5,979 nt of DNA from Thermoflexales bacterium (GTDB taxonomy: Bacteria; Chloroflexota; Anaerolineae; Fen-1058), in contig JAGOBP010000274.1 in assembly GCA_017999195.1 (NCBI GenBank), forward strand, positions 1 to 5,979, written 5' to 3'. The translations under genes were made by a program, and so were the position numbers. How positions within the stretch are numbered: the stretch's first letter is position 1; the number at the start of each line of letters is the position of its first letter. Below the pieces are notes generated by a model that had not been told where the DNA came from, ran no database searches, and saw only the letters and a list, made by a program, of their open reading frames with translations. Shown here piece after piece: positions 4,586-5,979 of the stretch.

Positions 4586-5979
4586 ATGCTCAAGTTGCGC
4601 TCTGCCGTTTTATCTGCGGTAATTTTGGCCTTACTGCTCACCGCGTGTGGTGGGGCCAACACGCCCGCCGCGCCGATACCCGCCCCAACGACCAGCGTGC
4701 CGCCCACCGTCGAGCCTACGCAACCACCCGCGAAAGTTGAGCCTGCTGTGTTGAAGATCGGCTGGCTGGGCCGACCCGATTCGTTGAATCCCGCTTATGC
4801 GTTTGAGTACACATCGTATCGCATTTTTGATCTGGTGTACAGCACGTTGACGGCCGAAGGCCCGGAAGGCAAATATGTGGGCGATTTGGCTGAAAAATGG
4901 AGTTCAACGCCCGATGGCTTGACGTGGACCTTCACGCTGCGCGACAACCTCAAGTGGCATGACGGCACACCGCTTACGGCCGAAGACGTGGCGTGGTCGA
5001 TCAACACGATCAAGGCCGATCCTGATGGCTGGGCCACGTTGGTGAATTATGCCAGCGGCTTTGACGAAGTCACCGCGCCCGATGCCAAAACGGTTATGAT
5101 CAAATTGAGCGAACCGATCGGCAACATGGAGTATCGCGTGTCGTGGTTGTTTGCGCTGCCGCGCACAGAGTTTGAAAATCTCAAAACGCCGGATGATCTG
5201 CACAACTTCGCCAACGAAAAGATGCTCGGCTCCGGCCCGTTCAAACTCGATCAGTACGATGCCGACCGGGGCGTGGTGCTGATGAGCGCCAATCCCGATT
5301 TTTATTTGGGCGCGCCCAAGATCGATCAGATCATCTGGCAGTCTTTCGACAACGGCGACGCGATGGTGCAGGCCCTCAAGGTCGGCGACATCGATCTGAT
5401 CAACTCTGTGCCCAATGGCGCGTTTGCCACCATCAAGACGTTTGAAAACGTGAAGACGCTGCAAATGCCCGATCGATCATTTGATGAGTTGATCATCAAC
5501 ACCGCGTCACCGGATAATGATCCCAAACCGACCGGCCACCCTGCCCTCGCGGACCCGATCGTGCGCCAGGCGATCGCGCACGCCATCAACAAGCAAGATT
5601 TGGTGGACATCGTGTATCAAGGGTTGGCGCATCCCGGTTGGTCACTGGTCGCCCCTGTAGTCGGTGGCGGCTTCTGGCACAATCCCAACGTGAAGGATGT
5701 TGAATTCAATTTAGCCACGGCCAATCAACTGCTCGATGACGCTGGTTATGCGAAAGAGGCCGACGGCATTCGCGCGAAAGACGGCCGCCGCCTGGAAATG
5801 CGCCTGCAATTCGCGGCCGACTCCGCCGAATATCCGCGCGTCGCCGATCTGATCGCGGGCTGGCTCAAAGAGATCGGTATCAAAGCGACGCCCGCCGCAG
5901 TGGATGGCGCAAGTCTCACGGCCGCGACGACCGGCGTTGGCGATTACGATCTAGCCATCTGGGGCTGGGGCGGCGATCC
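4586..5979 (+). CDS. ABC transporter substrate-binding lipoprotein, family 5 (Dpp/Opp type), 3' truncated by window edge
   Basis: The frame is open from ATG 4586 to the window end (464 codons plus two bases). It encodes the extracytoplasmic binding protein of a peptide, nickel or related oligopeptide-type ABC importer. The N-terminus is a lipoprotein signal: basic MLKLR, hydrophobic SAVLSAVILALLL, lipobox LTAC with the lipidated Cys21. A Pro/Thr/Ala-rich linker follows (about 22-54) tethering the domain to the membrane. The SBP_bac_5 domain starts near residue 56: LKIGWLGRPDSLNPAYA, LAEKWSSTPDGLTWTFTLRD (101-120), LKWHDGTPLTAEDVAWSI (122-139), GSGPFKL (215-221), VRQAIAHAINKQDLV (326-340), ANQLLDDAGY (379-388) and DYDLAIWGWGGD (453-464). 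Full-length relatives are usually 530-600 residues, so roughly a hundred residues are missing. Permease and ATPase genes probably lie downstream. The ligand cannot be read from sequence. It is divergent from the hydrolase gene, 74 bases apart. Confidence 0.94.
   Translation, partial: MLKLRSAVLSAVILALLLTACGGANTPAAPIPAPTTSVPPTVEPTQPPAKVEPAVLKIGWLGRPDSLNPAYAFEYTSYRIFDLVYSTLTAEGPEGKYVGDLAEKWSSTPDGLTWTFTLRDNLKWHDGTPLTAEDVAWSINTIKADPDGWATLVNYASGFDEVTAPDAKTVMIKLSEPIGNMEYRVSWLFALPRTEFENLKTPDDLHNFANEKMLGSGPFKLDQYDADRGVVLMSANPDFYLGAPKIDQIIWQSFDNGDAMVQALKVGDIDLINSVPNGAFATIKTFENVKTLQMPDRSFDELIINTASPDNDPKPTGHPALADPIVRQAIAHAINKQDLVDIVYQGLAHPGWSLVAPVVGGGFWHNPNVKDVEFNLATANQLLDDAGYAKEADGIRAKDGRRLEMRLQFAADSAEYPRVADLIAGWLKEIGIKATPAAVDGASLTAATTGVGDYDLAIWGWGGD

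Noticed and set aside
4230..4622. Open frame of 130 codons on the plus strand running through the divergent region
   Set aside because: It is mostly antisense to the conserved N-terminal part of the hydrolase; its ATG at 4581 directly abuts the GGAGG and gives only a short tail before the stop.
4904..5464. Open frame of 186 codons on the minus strand, antisense to the binding-protein gene
   Set aside because: The plus-strand frame shows a lipoprotein signal and many family 5 binding-protein motifs; the antisense product is His/Arg/Ile-rich without recognisable motifs or a ribosome site.

Overview
The window reads as ordinary bacterial chromosome of moderate-to-high GC. It is densely coded and has three complete or near-complete gene contexts with short gaps. 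The gene content points to an environmental bacterium of the Chloroflexota (Anaerolineae-like) kind: a non-pyrrolysine MttB-family methyltransferase, a large CocE/S15-type hydrolase, a Pro/Thr-linker lipoprotein that binds peptides, and two classes of dispersed palindromic repeat. This taxonomic guess is inference from gene style, not proof.

Layout: (1) 3-896 (+) is the C-terminal half of the translational GTPase TypA/BipA, cut by the left window edge. (2) 897-998 is a 102-base gap with a perfect 9-bp hairpin that probably ends the typA transcript. (3) 999-2432 (+) is a complete MttB/COG5598-family methyltransferase with no in-frame TAG. (4) 2433-2495 is a convergent gap filled by a perfect 19-bp inverted repeat built from CACGAAG units. 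(5) 2496-4511 (-) is a complete 671-residue CocE/NonD (X-Pro dipeptidyl-peptidase S15) hydrolase carrying an in-frame palindromic repeat that encodes LTPSPSPNKGEGG. (6) 4512-4585 is a 74-base divergent promoter region. (7) 4586-5979 (+) is a family 5 (Dpp/Opp-type) substrate-binding lipoprotein, cut by the right edge.

How they may work together: the hydrolase and the solute-binding lipoprotein are divergently transcribed from one short shared control region. A plausible, unproven reading is uptake of a peptide-like or ester/amide compound followed by intracellular hydrolysis. The MttB homologue would fit use of a methylated amine (for example a betaine), but no corrinoid protein or reactivase is visible, so a link to the transporter is only a hypothesis. 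TypA is a housekeeping gene and probably unrelated. I do not see a clearly novel multi-gene system. The most noteworthy signals are the repeat domesticated inside the hydrolase gene, the long convergent palindrome, and the overlapping divergent promoters.
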